DNA from: Intestinicryptomonas porci
Lineage (GTDB): Bacteria > Verrucomicrobiota > Verrucomicrobiia > Opitutales > Intestinicryptomonadaceae
Reading direction: 5' to 3'
DNA: 64,000 nt
NCBI RefSeq assembly: GCF_033971905.1
Contig: NZ_JALBUT010000004.1
Location: 170,922-234,921 of the forward strand
Numbering within the stretch: position 1 is the first letter of the stretch; each line of letters starts with the position of its first letter. Below, one piece after another: positions 25,685 through 34,355 of the stretch. A model generated the notes under the pieces. That model saw only the letters and a program-made list of their open reading frames with translations, was not told the origin of the DNA and did no database searches. The position numbers were made by a program, and so were the translations under genes.

Positions 25685-26596
25685 ATGAAAAATAATTCCG
25701 TTTTAGTTTACGGCTCGGTTGCTTACGACTCCATAGAAACGCCCTTTGACAAGGCAGAATACATACTTGGCGGCTCCGCATCATATGCGGCGCTTGCGGT
25801 TTCTTTCTTTGCGCCCGCAAACATAGTGGCTATCGTCGGCTCTGACTTCAAGGAAGACGATATAAGAAGGCTGTCGGCAAGAGGAGTCGGCTTGGAAGGG
25901 CTTGAAATAAAAGACGGCAAACAGACTTTCTTTTGGAGGGGAAAATACCACCATAATTTCAACAAGCGCGACACTCTTGAAACGCGCCTTGGCATCATGG
26001 AAAATTACGAGCCCAAAATCCCGCAAAGCCTGTGCAATTCGCCCTATGTGCTTTTGGCGAATTCGAGCCCCGAAAGCCAGTTGAAAGTTTTGGACGCAAT
26101 TAAAAATCCCAAGTTCGTTGTTCTCGACACCATGAATTTATGGATTGAAATCGCGCAAAAAGAATTGAAAGACCTCATAAAACGCGTCGATTTGCTCATT
26201 TTAAATGATTCGGAAGCCCAAGAGCTTGCGGGTGAAAACAATACTATCGTCTGCGGCGACATTCTTCGCGAAATGGGCGCAAAAAGCGTAATCATCAAAA
26301 AAGGCGAACACGGAGCAATGCTCTTTCACGAAAGCGGATTTTTCACGATTGCTTCATACCCCGTGCGCAAGCTTGTTGACCCTACAGGGGCGGGAGATTC
26401 TTTCGCGGGCGCGCTAATCGGGCATATCGCAAAAGAAGACAAAACAGACTTTGAGTCCATAAAGCGCGCAATGCTTGCGGCAACGGCGACGGCTTCAATA
26501 ACGGTCGAATCGTTCTCCTGCCTCAAATTGGAGGAAGAGGGAATTGAAGAAATTAAAAAACGCGAAAACTTCATAAGGGAAATCAGCAGAATATGA
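25685..26596 (+). CDS. PfkB family sugar kinase
   Basis: A 303-residue ribokinase-fold enzyme that phosphorylates a sugar or nucleoside with ATP. Seen: the glycine pair of the substrate lid (YILGGSASYAALA) and the PfkB signature 2 with the catalytic Asp, VDPTGAGDSFAGALIGH. The substrate is unknown; the position behind a GH92 gene suggests a released sugar, though the next genes are proA and purN. Its stop overlaps the proA start by 4 bp (ATGA), indicating translational coupling. Confidence 0.88.
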   Translation: MKNNSVLVYGSVAYDSIETPFDKAEYILGGSASYAALAVSFFAPANIVAIVGSDFKEDDIRRLSARGVGLEGLEIKDGKQTFFWRGKYHHNFNKRDTLETRLGIMENYEPKIPQSLCNSPYVLLANSSPESQLKVLDAIKNPKFVVLDTMNLWIEIAQKELKDLIKRVDLLILNDSEAQELAGENNTIVCGDILREMGAKSVIIKKGEHGAMLFHESGFFTIASYPVRKLVDPTGAGDSFAGALIGHIAKEDKTDFESIKRAMLAATATASITVESFSCLKLEEEGIEEIKKRENFIREISRI

Positions 26597-27852
26597 CGCT
26601 TGAAGAAACAGTTTTAGACATCGCAAAACGCTCCAGAAAAGCCGCCTTAAAGCTTGCAGTCGCAAGTTCCGAGGCAAAAAATGCGGCTCTTTTGAGGCTC
26701 GCCGACTTAATTGAAGAAAACGAAGCGCAAATCGTTTCGGAAAACTTGAAGGACTTGGAGGGCGCAAAAGATATTTCCGATGCTTTCAAAGACAGGCTCA
26801 CCCTAAACCGAAAGCGCATTCTTGCAATGGCTGAAGGCGTCCGCCAAGTAGCCGCCCTGCCCGACCCCGTCGGCAGAATTTTGGAGGAAAAAACGCGTCC
26901 GAACGGATTGAAAATCCAAAAAATTCAAACCCCGATAGGCGTCATAGCAATCATATTTGAAAGCAGGCCCAATGTTACGATTGACTGCGCGGCTCTCTGC
27001 CTAAAAAGCGGCAACGCCTCTATTTTGCGCGGCGGCAAGGAAGCGTTCAACTCGAACATTTGCCTGTCAAAGCTAATCTCTCAAGCTCTTTCGGAAACGG
27101 GTCTTGACGGCGACTGCGTGCAGATAATCCCAACACCCGACCGCGCGGCGATGAACACCCTTTTGAAGCTCGATTCCTATGTAAACTGCATTATACCAAG
27201 GGGTGGAGAAAAGCTCATACGCTTTGTCGTTGAAAACTCAACAATCCCCGTCATAAAGCACTACAAGGGTGTCTGCAACATATTTATCGACAAGGATGCC
27301 GACGTAAAAAAAGCGGTTGAAATTTCCGTAAACGCAAAATGCCAGCGTCCGGGCACTTGCAACGCGGCGGAAAACCTGCTCGCTATGCGCGGAGCTGAAA
27401 GCGCGTTTTTGGAAGTCGCCCGCGCGCTTGCCGATAATAATGTGGAAATCCGTGCGACAAAAGAAGTTAAGGAATTTCTAAACAAGCATTCCATTCCGTC
27501 TGTCGATGCTTCCGAAGAAGACTTTTACACGGAATATTGCGCGCTTGTGATTTCCGCAACATTCGTAAAAGATGTTGACGATGCGATAAAATTCATAAAC
27601 GAGCATAGTTCGGGACATTCCGAAGCCATAATAACGGAAAACGAAAAAAATGCCGAAAAATTCCTAAACGGCGTAGATTCCGCCTGCGTTTATTGGAACG
27701 CCTCAACGCGCTTTACCGACGGCTTTGAATTCGGTTTGGGTGCTGAAATCGGCATTTCAACCGACAAGCTTCACGCAAGAGGTCCCATGGGCTTGAACGA
27801 ACTTTGCAGCCACAAATACAAAATTTTCGGCAAAGGGCAAACCAGAAGCTAA
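26593..27852 (+). CDS. proA: glutamate-5-semialdehyde dehydrogenase (gamma-glutamyl phosphate reductase)
   Basis: Second step of proline synthesis: NADPH-dependent reduction of gamma-glutamyl phosphate. The 419-residue length is standard for the ALDH-fold family. Motifs: PIGVIAIIFESRPNVT, the pocket GGKEAFNSN, and the catalytic cysteine in CQRPGTCNAAENLL. Near the C-terminus, ASTRFTDGFEFGLGAEIGISTDKLHARGPMGL is the family signature region. It overlaps the PfkB gene by 4 bp; proB is not nearby. Confidence 0.96.
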   Translation: MTLEETVLDIAKRSRKAALKLAVASSEAKNAALLRLADLIEENEAQIVSENLKDLEGAKDISDAFKDRLTLNRKRILAMAEGVRQVAALPDPVGRILEEKTRPNGLKIQKIQTPIGVIAIIFESRPNVTIDCAALCLKSGNASILRGGKEAFNSNICLSKLISQALSETGLDGDCVQIIPTPDRAAMNTLLKLDSYVNCIIPRGGEKLIRFVVENSTIPVIKHYKGVCNIFIDKDADVKKAVEISVNAKCQRPGTCNAAENLLAMRGAESAFLEVARALADNNVEIRATKEVKEFLNKHSIPSVDASEEDFYTEYCALVISATFVKDVDDAIKFINEHSSGHSEAIITENEKNAEKFLNGVDSACVYWNASTRFTDGFEFGLGAEIGISTDKLHARGPMGLNELCSHKYKIFGKGQTRS

Positions 27853-27858
27853 AAGTTT

Positions 27859-28515
27859 ATGCGATACATATTCCGCTTGTTCAAAAGAAATCCGATAGCG
27901 TTTGTAATTTCTTCAATTCTCACGCTCGCCACGATGCTGTCAATTATCGCCTCTTTGGCAATAATAATGGTGGCAATTTTGGCGCCCAGAATTTTGCAGG
28001 AAGATTTTTCTGAAAAAACAGGATTCTTTTTGTCAACCGAAAAGCTTTTCGTAAACATAATATCGGGCGAAGTGGAAATAAACAATTTGCGGATTTCCCC
28101 TCCAAAAGAGTACAATGAAAGCAACTTTTTGACGGCAAAGCGCGTGAAGTTCAAAATAGACCCGATAAAATTTTTCAACGGCAAAATTTTGATAACCGAG
28201 TTTGAAATGGATGCGGAGCATTTAAATTGTGTAAAGATTTCCGCGGCGAAATATTCAATCCGCGATTTTATTTACGCTTTTCCGGGTTTTGCGGAGTTTG
28301 CAGACGACGATAAATTCAAATCGATTTCCATGATGATAGAAAAAATCGACTATATCGACAAGTCTGACGCAAAAATTCCGCTTCGGTGGACTTCAAAAAA
28401 AGAATTTAACATCACTCTAAACGACATCAAAAGCCCCACGCTCACAAGAAAAATAGTCGGAGAGGCTCTTGAAGAGTCCGGCGCAAACTTTGTTTTGCAA
28501 GGCGTTAACTTATAG
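27859..28515 (+). CDS. AsmA-like single-pass envelope protein
   Basis: A 218-residue protein with one N-terminal transmembrane helix (about 14-42) and a periplasmic beta-rich domain. The sequence STEKLFVNIISGEVEINNL through VKFKIDPIKFFNGKILITEFEMD resembles the N-terminal repeat of AsmA/TamB/DUF748 proteins (layer of short strands describing nested features), which take part in envelope lipid transport. It is much shorter than typical AsmA proteins, so this is a fold-level guess. It sits 6 bp after proA and 8 bp before purN, as part of the same run. Confidence 0.6.
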   Translation: MRYIFRLFKRNPIAFVISSILTLATMLSIIASLAIIMVAILAPRILQEDFSEKTGFFLSTEKLFVNIISGEVEINNLRISPPKEYNESNFLTAKRVKFKIDPIKFFNGKILITEFEMDAEHLNCVKISAAKYSIRDFIYAFPGFAEFADDDKFKSISMMIEKIDYIDKSDAKIPLRWTSKKEFNITLNDIKSPTLTRKIVGEALEESGANFVLQGVNL

Positions 28516-28523
28516 AAATTCCC

Positions 28524-29117
28524 ATGATAAAAACAGTAATTCTCGCAAGCGGCAAAGGCTCGAACGCGAAAAAAATCCTCGAATGCCAAAAACTCGGCAA
28601 GCTCCCCAACATAGAAATTGTCGCGCTAATTAGCGACAAAGAAGACGCCAACGCGTTGAAAATAGCCAAGGAATTCGGCGTAAAAAGCGTGTATCTCGAC
28701 CCCATGAGAAAGGGAGCATTTTTCAGCGAAGAAGGTGCAAAGTTTTACTTGGAAAACCTCGAATTTTTATGCGCGGATTTTATAGTTTTGGCGGGATTTA
28801 TGAGAATACTGCCCCCGTCCATAACTTCAAAATACGCAAACAAAATCATAAACCTGCACCCGAGCCTCCTGCCTTCGTTCAAGGGGAAGGACGCCATAAA
28901 ACAGGCGTTTGACTGCGGAGTAAAAATAACGGGATGCACGGTGCATTTTGTAAATGACGAACTCGACGGTGGAAAAATCATCGACCAAAAAGCGGTTGAA
29001 ATTATGCCCGAAGACACGCTTGAAAGCCTTGAAGAAAAAGTGCACGCCGCAGAACATGTCTTGCTACCCTCTGTCATCGCCAAAATAGGCGAAGGCAAAA
29101 TTCCTTTGGGCAAATAA
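28524..29117 (+). CDS. purN: phosphoribosylglycinamide formyltransferase
   Basis: Third step of purine synthesis: formyl transfer from 10-formyltetrahydrofolate to GAR. At 197 residues it has the expected length. Motifs: the phosphate loop ASGKGSNAKKIL, the active-site region INLHPSLLPSFKG, the His in GCTVHFVN, and the catalytic Asp in ELDGGKIIDQ. It is the last gene of the run that starts with the GH92 gene and converges on the MFS gene, with no obvious terminator between them. Confidence 0.95.
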   Translation: MIKTVILASGKGSNAKKILECQKLGKLPNIEIVALISDKEDANALKIAKEFGVKSVYLDPMRKGAFFSEEGAKFYLENLEFLCADFIVLAGFMRILPPSITSKYANKIINLHPSLLPSFKGKDAIKQAFDCGVKITGCTVHFVNDELDGGKIIDQKAVEIMPEDTLESLEEKVHAAEHVLLPSVIAKIGEGKIPLGK

Positions 29118-29148
29118 AAAGTGCGCGCTTAAAAAACAAGAAGCCGAT

Positions 29149-30369
29149 TTATTCGCTTTTCTTTAAGCGCGGAGCCAAGAATGCCACCGAAAGCCCGACA
29201 AGCAGTATAAGCGCAAATGCGCTTCTAAGTCCAAACGCCTCCGAAACATACCCGATTAGCGGAGGTCCCATCAAAAATCCCAAAAAGCCGATGCTAGAAA
29301 CGCCCGTAAGCGCAATACCCGTCGGCAAATTTTTTGACTTGCCCGCAAGGCTGTAGCATAGCGGAACAATGCTTGAAACGCCAAGCCCCACAAGGGCAAA
29401 CCCAAGAGCAGAAACAATCACGCTTGGAACTAAAACGGCGATGAAAAGCCCCGAAGCTATAAGAATACCGCTCGCTTGCACGACCCTTATTGCGCCGAAC
29501 TTCATCACAAATTTATCGGCCATAAACCTGCCTGACGCCATCATGCTCATAAAGCAGATAAAGCCGTATCTTATATGGCTTGCGTCGGCTTTTACAACGT
29601 CCTGAAAATATATCACGCTCCAATCAAACATCGTGCCTTCGCAAGACATGCTGCCAAAAGCGATGAAGCCCAAAATCACTATGTATTTGTCGAAAATAAA
29701 TTTGAATTTTTGTAAAACAGGCTCTTTTTCGGAATCGGATTTCGGCGCACCGCTTTCCAAGCTTTTGGCGTCGCTTGGCAATAGATGCGGGCGCATAAAA
29801 AACAAAGTTAAAACCGCCAAAACGCCCATCATCGAAAAATGCTGAAACGGAGTTGCGCCCCACTTTACTATTTGGGTTGACGCAAGCCCGCCCAAAAACC
29901 CCGCAAGACTCCACACGCCGTGGAAAGTCGCCATAATGCTGCGCTTGTAGATTTTTTCAACCCCCACAGCCTGCGTGTTTATTGAAATATTGCACAAATT
30001 GCAGGCTATGCCGAAAAAGAAAAGCCCTATTCTAAGCTGCCAAACTTCCGACGCCAAGCCGAGCGACATAAGCGCAAGCGGATAATACAAAATAGAAAAA
30101 GTCAAAATGTTTCTGCTGCCAAACTTGGACACCAAATACCCCGAAAACGGTATTGCGCAAAATTGCCCGACGGGAATGGTAAAAAGAAGCCCGCCAAGTT
30201 CCGCGTCCGAAAGCCCCAAAGCATTTTTTATGTCTGCAATGCGAGTTGCCCAGCAGGAAAAGCCTATGCCGAACAAAAAGAAAAACGCCGACGCCGCAAT
30301 GCGGTTTGACAATTTTTTTGAAATTTTCGCGCCCCAGAAATTTTGCCTGATGCAATCTCCCGTATCCAT
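29149..30369 (-). CDS. MFS transporter (YbjJ-like)
   Basis: A 406-residue major facilitator protein with about 12 transmembrane helices. The N-terminal helix pair and connecting loop (FFFLFGIGFSCWATRIADIKNALGLSDAELGGLL) resemble the YbjJ group, whose substrate is not established. The loop YLVSKFGSRNIL is the MFS motif A position. It is the downstream member of a minus-strand pair with glnD (55-bp gap). Sugar or drug transport cannot be told apart from sequence. Confidence 0.82.
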   Translation of the reverse strand: MDTGDCIRQNFWGAKISKKLSNRIAASAFFFLFGIGFSCWATRIADIKNALGLSDAELGGLLFTIPVGQFCAIPFSGYLVSKFGSRNILTFSILYYPLALMSLGLASEVWQLRIGLFFFGIACNLCNISINTQAVGVEKIYKRSIMATFHGVWSLAGFLGGLASTQIVKWGATPFQHFSMMGVLAVLTLFFMRPHLLPSDAKSLESGAPKSDSEKEPVLQKFKFIFDKYIVILGFIAFGSMSCEGTMFDWSVIYFQDVVKADASHIRYGFICFMSMMASGRFMADKFVMKFGAIRVVQASGILIASGLFIAVLVPSVIVSALGFALVGLGVSSIVPLCYSLAGKSKNLPTGIALTGVSSIGFLGFLMGPPLIGYVSEAFGLRSAFALILLVGLSVAFLAPRLKKSE

Positions 30370-30424
30370 ATTTTTTTAGCCGCAAATAAGGCTCTTTTTA
30401 AAAGGCAAAGTCAAGAAAAATTGC

Positions 30425-33133
30425 CTATAAAACCTCTTTGATTTTAGCGTCCAACCCGTCCACGGACGGATTTTCAAAATCCTTTCGAGGTTTGATTATA
30501 AAGTTATTCGTGCCCCATCCGCCGTCAACGCTTATGCGCCCGAAAACGATTTCAAAGCCGAAATCGTAAATCGCCTTTGTTATTGAGCACAATAATCCGG
30601 GTCTGTCTTTTGCGATGACTTCGACTGTCGTTTTTTGCGCTGAATTTTTTACCAGAATTCTGCACGGAAATTCCTCGTTGCGCTTCGGCGGCTGCTCAAC
30701 CAAGTCCTGCCCCGCGCCGAAAATCTTTAAAATCGCGTTTGAAAACAGTTCGAGAGTGCGCTCGTTTTGAACTGCTCCGCCGCCGACGCTCGTTACGTAA
30801 AATGTGTCGATAATAATTCCGTCCGCCCTTGAAAACGCCTTTGATCCCAAAATGTTAAGCCCCGCATAAGTGAACGCGCTCGCAAGCTTGAAGTAAAGCC
30901 CGCCGAGGTCGCGGGTTACAATGGTGACGGTTGAAAGCGACATATTGGGGTCGTTGCGCCATTCAAAAACAGGCAAAGGATTAGTGGGAGTTGACGCCTG
31001 AGTGCAGTTGCGCTCCCGCTCGACATAGGTGTGGACCATATTCATGTGCAAAATCAGGTCGTCCTTGCCGTGAAAGAGGAAATAGTTTCTCGGGAGGTTG
31101 TTCAAGTAGCCCAAAGCCTCCTTGCTGCTCGTGCGGAGTTCACCCGAATTGAAAATGCCGTCGATAACCTTTTGCTTGCGCTCTTCGTAAAGAGCTTCGA
31201 TTTTTTCTGGCGTAGATTGCATTTTGCGAAGGGAATTGCGGTAAAGCATCGTGTGCAATGACTGCTTGTAGGAATTCCACAAGGTTGAAGACGTGCTTTT
31301 TGAATCGCAAAACGTCATGACGTACAAGAACTTCAAACGGTCGGGATCTATGATTTTTTCGACAAAATTTTCTATTACCGTTTCGTCTTCAATGTCGTTC
31401 GACTGCCAGTAGCGCGCCATCATCAAATGGTGCCTTATAAGGAAAATCACGATTTCCTTTTCGTCTTCCGCCAAGTCAAACCTCGAAAGGATTTTTTCCG
31501 CAATTTCAGCCCCCACTTCCGCATGGCCTTTTATGCCGTCGGATTTTCCCAAGTCGTGCATGAGAAGCGCGAGGTAAAGAAGAGAGGGATTTTTGCTGTC
31601 TGAAAGCACCGCATGGTAGTAGCCGTAGGGCTCGTCTTCGACATTTGCGCCAAAAATCTTGTCAAGCTCCATAATGGTGTTGAGAGTATGGATGTCGGCA
31701 GTGTAGCGGTGATAAAATTCGTGTTGCACAAGGCAGGTGATTTCCCCGAATTCAGGTATGAATTTCCCGAGAATATCGAGAAAGTGCATTTTGGAGAGTA
31801 TGGGATACACGTTCCATTCCGAACGCAAAATTTTCATGAACTCTTCGTTCGCCGCCTTGTCCGCCCTTACTTTGTCGTCAATCAAATGCGCGGAGTCGCG
31901 AATTAAAATTTCAAGCTCGTCCGAAAGCAGCACGCCGAACTGCTGGCAGCATCTGAAGACTTTTATGAGCAATGTCGGGTCTTTTCTGAAAACCGCGGAA
32001 TTTTGCGCATAGACAAAGCCGTTTCTCATTATGAAACCCTCGAAATAGCGCACTTTTGAAAGATTGTCCCTGCGTATGCCAAGCGTTTCCTCGATGTCTT
32101 CGGGAAGGACGATTTTCATGCGCTTTCTCGCTGTCTTTGAAATTAAATCGACCTCGCGCAAAGAGTAGTAAATGTCGCGCATGAAACGCTCAACCCTCTT
32201 CATAACGTCGTCTTCGCGGTATCCTATCGAATAGGCGACTTTCGGCTGAAGCTCAAGGTCGAGCAAATCGTTTTCGCGGTTCGAGAAATAGTGCATCTCG
32301 TTGCGCGTCCTCAAAAGAAGCGCGTGCGCCCGCCTTAGCGACTTGTATTCGACGATTGAAATTATCTTTTTTCTTGCAAGATCCAAAAGGGATTCCGAAC
32401 CTGTTTTCAATTTCGCGACCCAAAGCAATGTCTGGTAGTCGCGCAAAGAGCCGACGCCGTTTTTCACGTTGGGCTCCTGCACATACGGAGACCAATCGTA
32501 CTTTTTGTGCCTAAGGGTTTTAAGCCTCAAAAGCTCCTCTATGTGGCTTTCCGCAGTATTCTTAGAAAGGGACGCAAATTTTCCCTTAAAATCCTCAAAG
32601 ACATTCAAATCGCCGCAAATGAAGCGGGCGTCCAACATCGCGGTCTTTGTAAGGATGTCGGCTTGAGCGTCTTCCAACGCCTCTGAAACGGTGCGGCTCG
32701 AATGCCCCAGTTTGTAGCCGACATTCCAAAGAGGATACATGATGGCGTCAATGGCGTCGGTTTTAAATTTGTCGGCAACGCCCCTGTCAGAATAAAGAAA
32801 CATTATGTCGATGTCGCTTTTTGGGCAGAGCTCGCGCCTGCCGTACCCGCCGAGAGCCACAACGCAAAAATCGCCGAAAAATTCGCTTTCTCCCGCGTTT
32901 TCCCTTTCAAACAAAGCGTGCAGGTTTGAAATTACGCAGTCAATCACGTCGCTGTTTGACCTGCAAACGGTGTAGCCCGATGCCCCGTCTTCGTGCGCCT
33001 CTTTTATCGCCAAAAACCTGCTCTCGACAAAGGGTCTCAGCTCTTTTGCTGACGGGCTTTTCCCCGCGAAAATCGCGGCGGCGCCGTCGTAAGTTTGTTT
33101 TTTTAAGAGTCGTTCTCTGGCTGTCGAAAGCAT
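30425..33133 (-). CDS. glnD: [protein-PII] uridylyltransferase/uridylyl-removing enzyme
   Basis: GlnD senses glutamine and uridylylates or de-uridylylates PII proteins, setting nitrogen assimilation. Over 902 residues: nucleotidyltransferase domain with GGYGRRELCPKSDIDIMFLY (two metal-binding Asp), PII-uridylyltransferase helical domain, HD hydrolase domain with LMHDLGKSDGIKGH, and two C-terminal ACT domains (TRDLGGLYFKLASAF and AKDRPGLLCSITKAI) that bind glutamine. Length and order match the family. No glnB, glnK or amtB occurs in this window. Confidence 0.95.
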   Translation of the reverse strand: MLSTARERLLKKQTYDGAAAIFAGKSPSAKELRPFVESRFLAIKEAHEDGASGYTVCRSNSDVIDCVISNLHALFERENAGESEFFGDFCVVALGGYGRRELCPKSDIDIMFLYSDRGVADKFKTDAIDAIMYPLWNVGYKLGHSSRTVSEALEDAQADILTKTAMLDARFICGDLNVFEDFKGKFASLSKNTAESHIEELLRLKTLRHKKYDWSPYVQEPNVKNGVGSLRDYQTLLWVAKLKTGSESLLDLARKKIISIVEYKSLRRAHALLLRTRNEMHYFSNRENDLLDLELQPKVAYSIGYREDDVMKRVERFMRDIYYSLREVDLISKTARKRMKIVLPEDIEETLGIRRDNLSKVRYFEGFIMRNGFVYAQNSAVFRKDPTLLIKVFRCCQQFGVLLSDELEILIRDSAHLIDDKVRADKAANEEFMKILRSEWNVYPILSKMHFLDILGKFIPEFGEITCLVQHEFYHRYTADIHTLNTIMELDKIFGANVEDEPYGYYHAVLSDSKNPSLLYLALLMHDLGKSDGIKGHAEVGAEIAEKILSRFDLAEDEKEIVIFLIRHHLMMARYWQSNDIEDETVIENFVEKIIDPDRLKFLYVMTFCDSKSTSSTLWNSYKQSLHTMLYRNSLRKMQSTPEKIEALYEERKQKVIDGIFNSGELRTSSKEALGYLNNLPRNYFLFHGKDDLILHMNMVHTYVERERNCTQASTPTNPLPVFEWRNDPNMSLSTVTIVTRDLGGLYFKLASAFTYAGLNILGSKAFSRADGIIIDTFYVTSVGGGAVQNERTLELFSNAILKIFGAGQDLVEQPPKRNEEFPCRILVKNSAQKTTVEVIAKDRPGLLCSITKAIYDFGFEIVFGRISVDGGWGTNNFIIKPRKDFENPSVDGLDAKIKEVL

Positions 33134-33249
33134 ACTGTATATTTTTCGCGGTGTAATATAAATTTTTCAAAATAACATTGTCAAAGGAAAAGTATTTACA
33201 AGAGCGGAAACTTGGCTTTTAATTGCATGCAATTTTTTTTAATTCGATT

Positions 33250-34350
33250 ATGAAAAAAACATTCAAGTTTACAGTTTTGGCGGGCGACGGCATCGGCCCG
33301 GAAGTAATGGACCAGGCACTCAGAGTGCTTGAATGCGCCTGCAAGGGCGAAGATTTCGAGCTGTCATACTCGCGCCACGACGTTGGCGGAGCCGCAATCG
33401 ACAGCCAGGGCGAAGCATTGCCGAAGTCAACGGTTGACGCCTGTTCGCAAGCGGATGCAATTTTATTCGGTTCGGTGGGAGGCCCGAAGTGGGAAAATCT
33501 GCCCCCTGCAAAACAGCCCGAACGCGCCGCGCTTCTGCCGCTTCGCAAAATTTTCAAACTCTTTGCAAACATCAGACCGGGGCTTTTGTATCCTCAGCTT
33601 ACCGACGCTTCCCCGCTTAAAAAAGAGCGCATACCAAACGGCATTGACATAGTATGTATCCGCGAACTCACGGGTGGCATATATTTCGGCGAAAAGAAAA
33701 CCTACAAAACCGAAGATGGCGAAGACGCCGCGTGCGACACCATGAGCTACAAGGTTTCGGAAATCGAACGCATTGCGGAAGTCGCGGCGCAGACGGCAAT
33801 GTCCCGCGGCAAAAAAATCTATTCCATCGACAAGGCAAACGTACTGCAAACGTCCGTTTTGTGGCGCAAGACAATCACGGCTTTCATGGAAAAGAATTAC
33901 CCTGAAATCGAACTTAAACACCTCTATGTGGATAACGCCGCAATGCAACTTGCAAGAGATCCCAACCAATTCGACGTGCTGGTTACGGAAAACATGTTCG
34001 GCGACATTTTGTCCGACGAAATGGCGGTTATATGCGGCTCGCTCGGCATGCTTTGCTCTGCGTCGCTTGGCGACGGATCAAACTCTCTCGGGCTCAAATT
34101 CGGATTGTACGAACCTGCGGGCGGGACTGCTCCCGACATTGCCGGCAAGGGAATCGCAAACCCGTGCGCCCAAATTCTTTCGGCCGCAATGATGATGCGC
34201 TACTCTTTCGGCAGGGACGACATCGCAAAGAAAATCGAAGCCGCCGTGCGCAAGGCTGTCTGCGACGGCGTGAGAACTGGCGACATCGCATTCGGCAACG
34301 CGGCAGTTTCCACAAAGGAAATGGCTGACGCAATAATTGAAAGACTTTAA
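33250..34350 (+). CDS. leuB: 3-isopropylmalate dehydrogenase
   Basis: NAD-dependent oxidative decarboxylation of 3-isopropylmalate in leucine synthesis. The start at 33250 (MKKTFKFTVLAGDGIGPEV) is chosen over an in-frame ATG nine codons upstream because the family begins just before the conserved AGDGIGPE. The 366-residue protein shows the substrate loop LRKIFKLFANIRP, RELTGGIYFG, the metal-binding Asp residues in ENMFGDILSDE and the NAD-binding EPAGGTAPDIAGKGIANP. leuA, leuC and leuD are not nearby; alaS follows after 5 bp. Confidence 0.96.
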   Translation: MKKTFKFTVLAGDGIGPEVMDQALRVLECACKGEDFELSYSRHDVGGAAIDSQGEALPKSTVDACSQADAILFGSVGGPKWENLPPAKQPERAALLPLRKIFKLFANIRPGLLYPQLTDASPLKKERIPNGIDIVCIRELTGGIYFGEKKTYKTEDGEDAACDTMSYKVSEIERIAEVAAQTAMSRGKKIYSIDKANVLQTSVLWRKTITAFMEKNYPEIELKHLYVDNAAMQLARDPNQFDVLVTENMFGDILSDEMAVICGSLGMLCSASLGDGSNSLGLKFGLYEPAGGTAPDIAGKGIANPCAQILSAAMMMRYSFGRDDIAKKIEAAVRKAVCDGVRTGDIAFGNAAVSTKEMADAIIERL

Positions 34351-34355
34351 TAAAA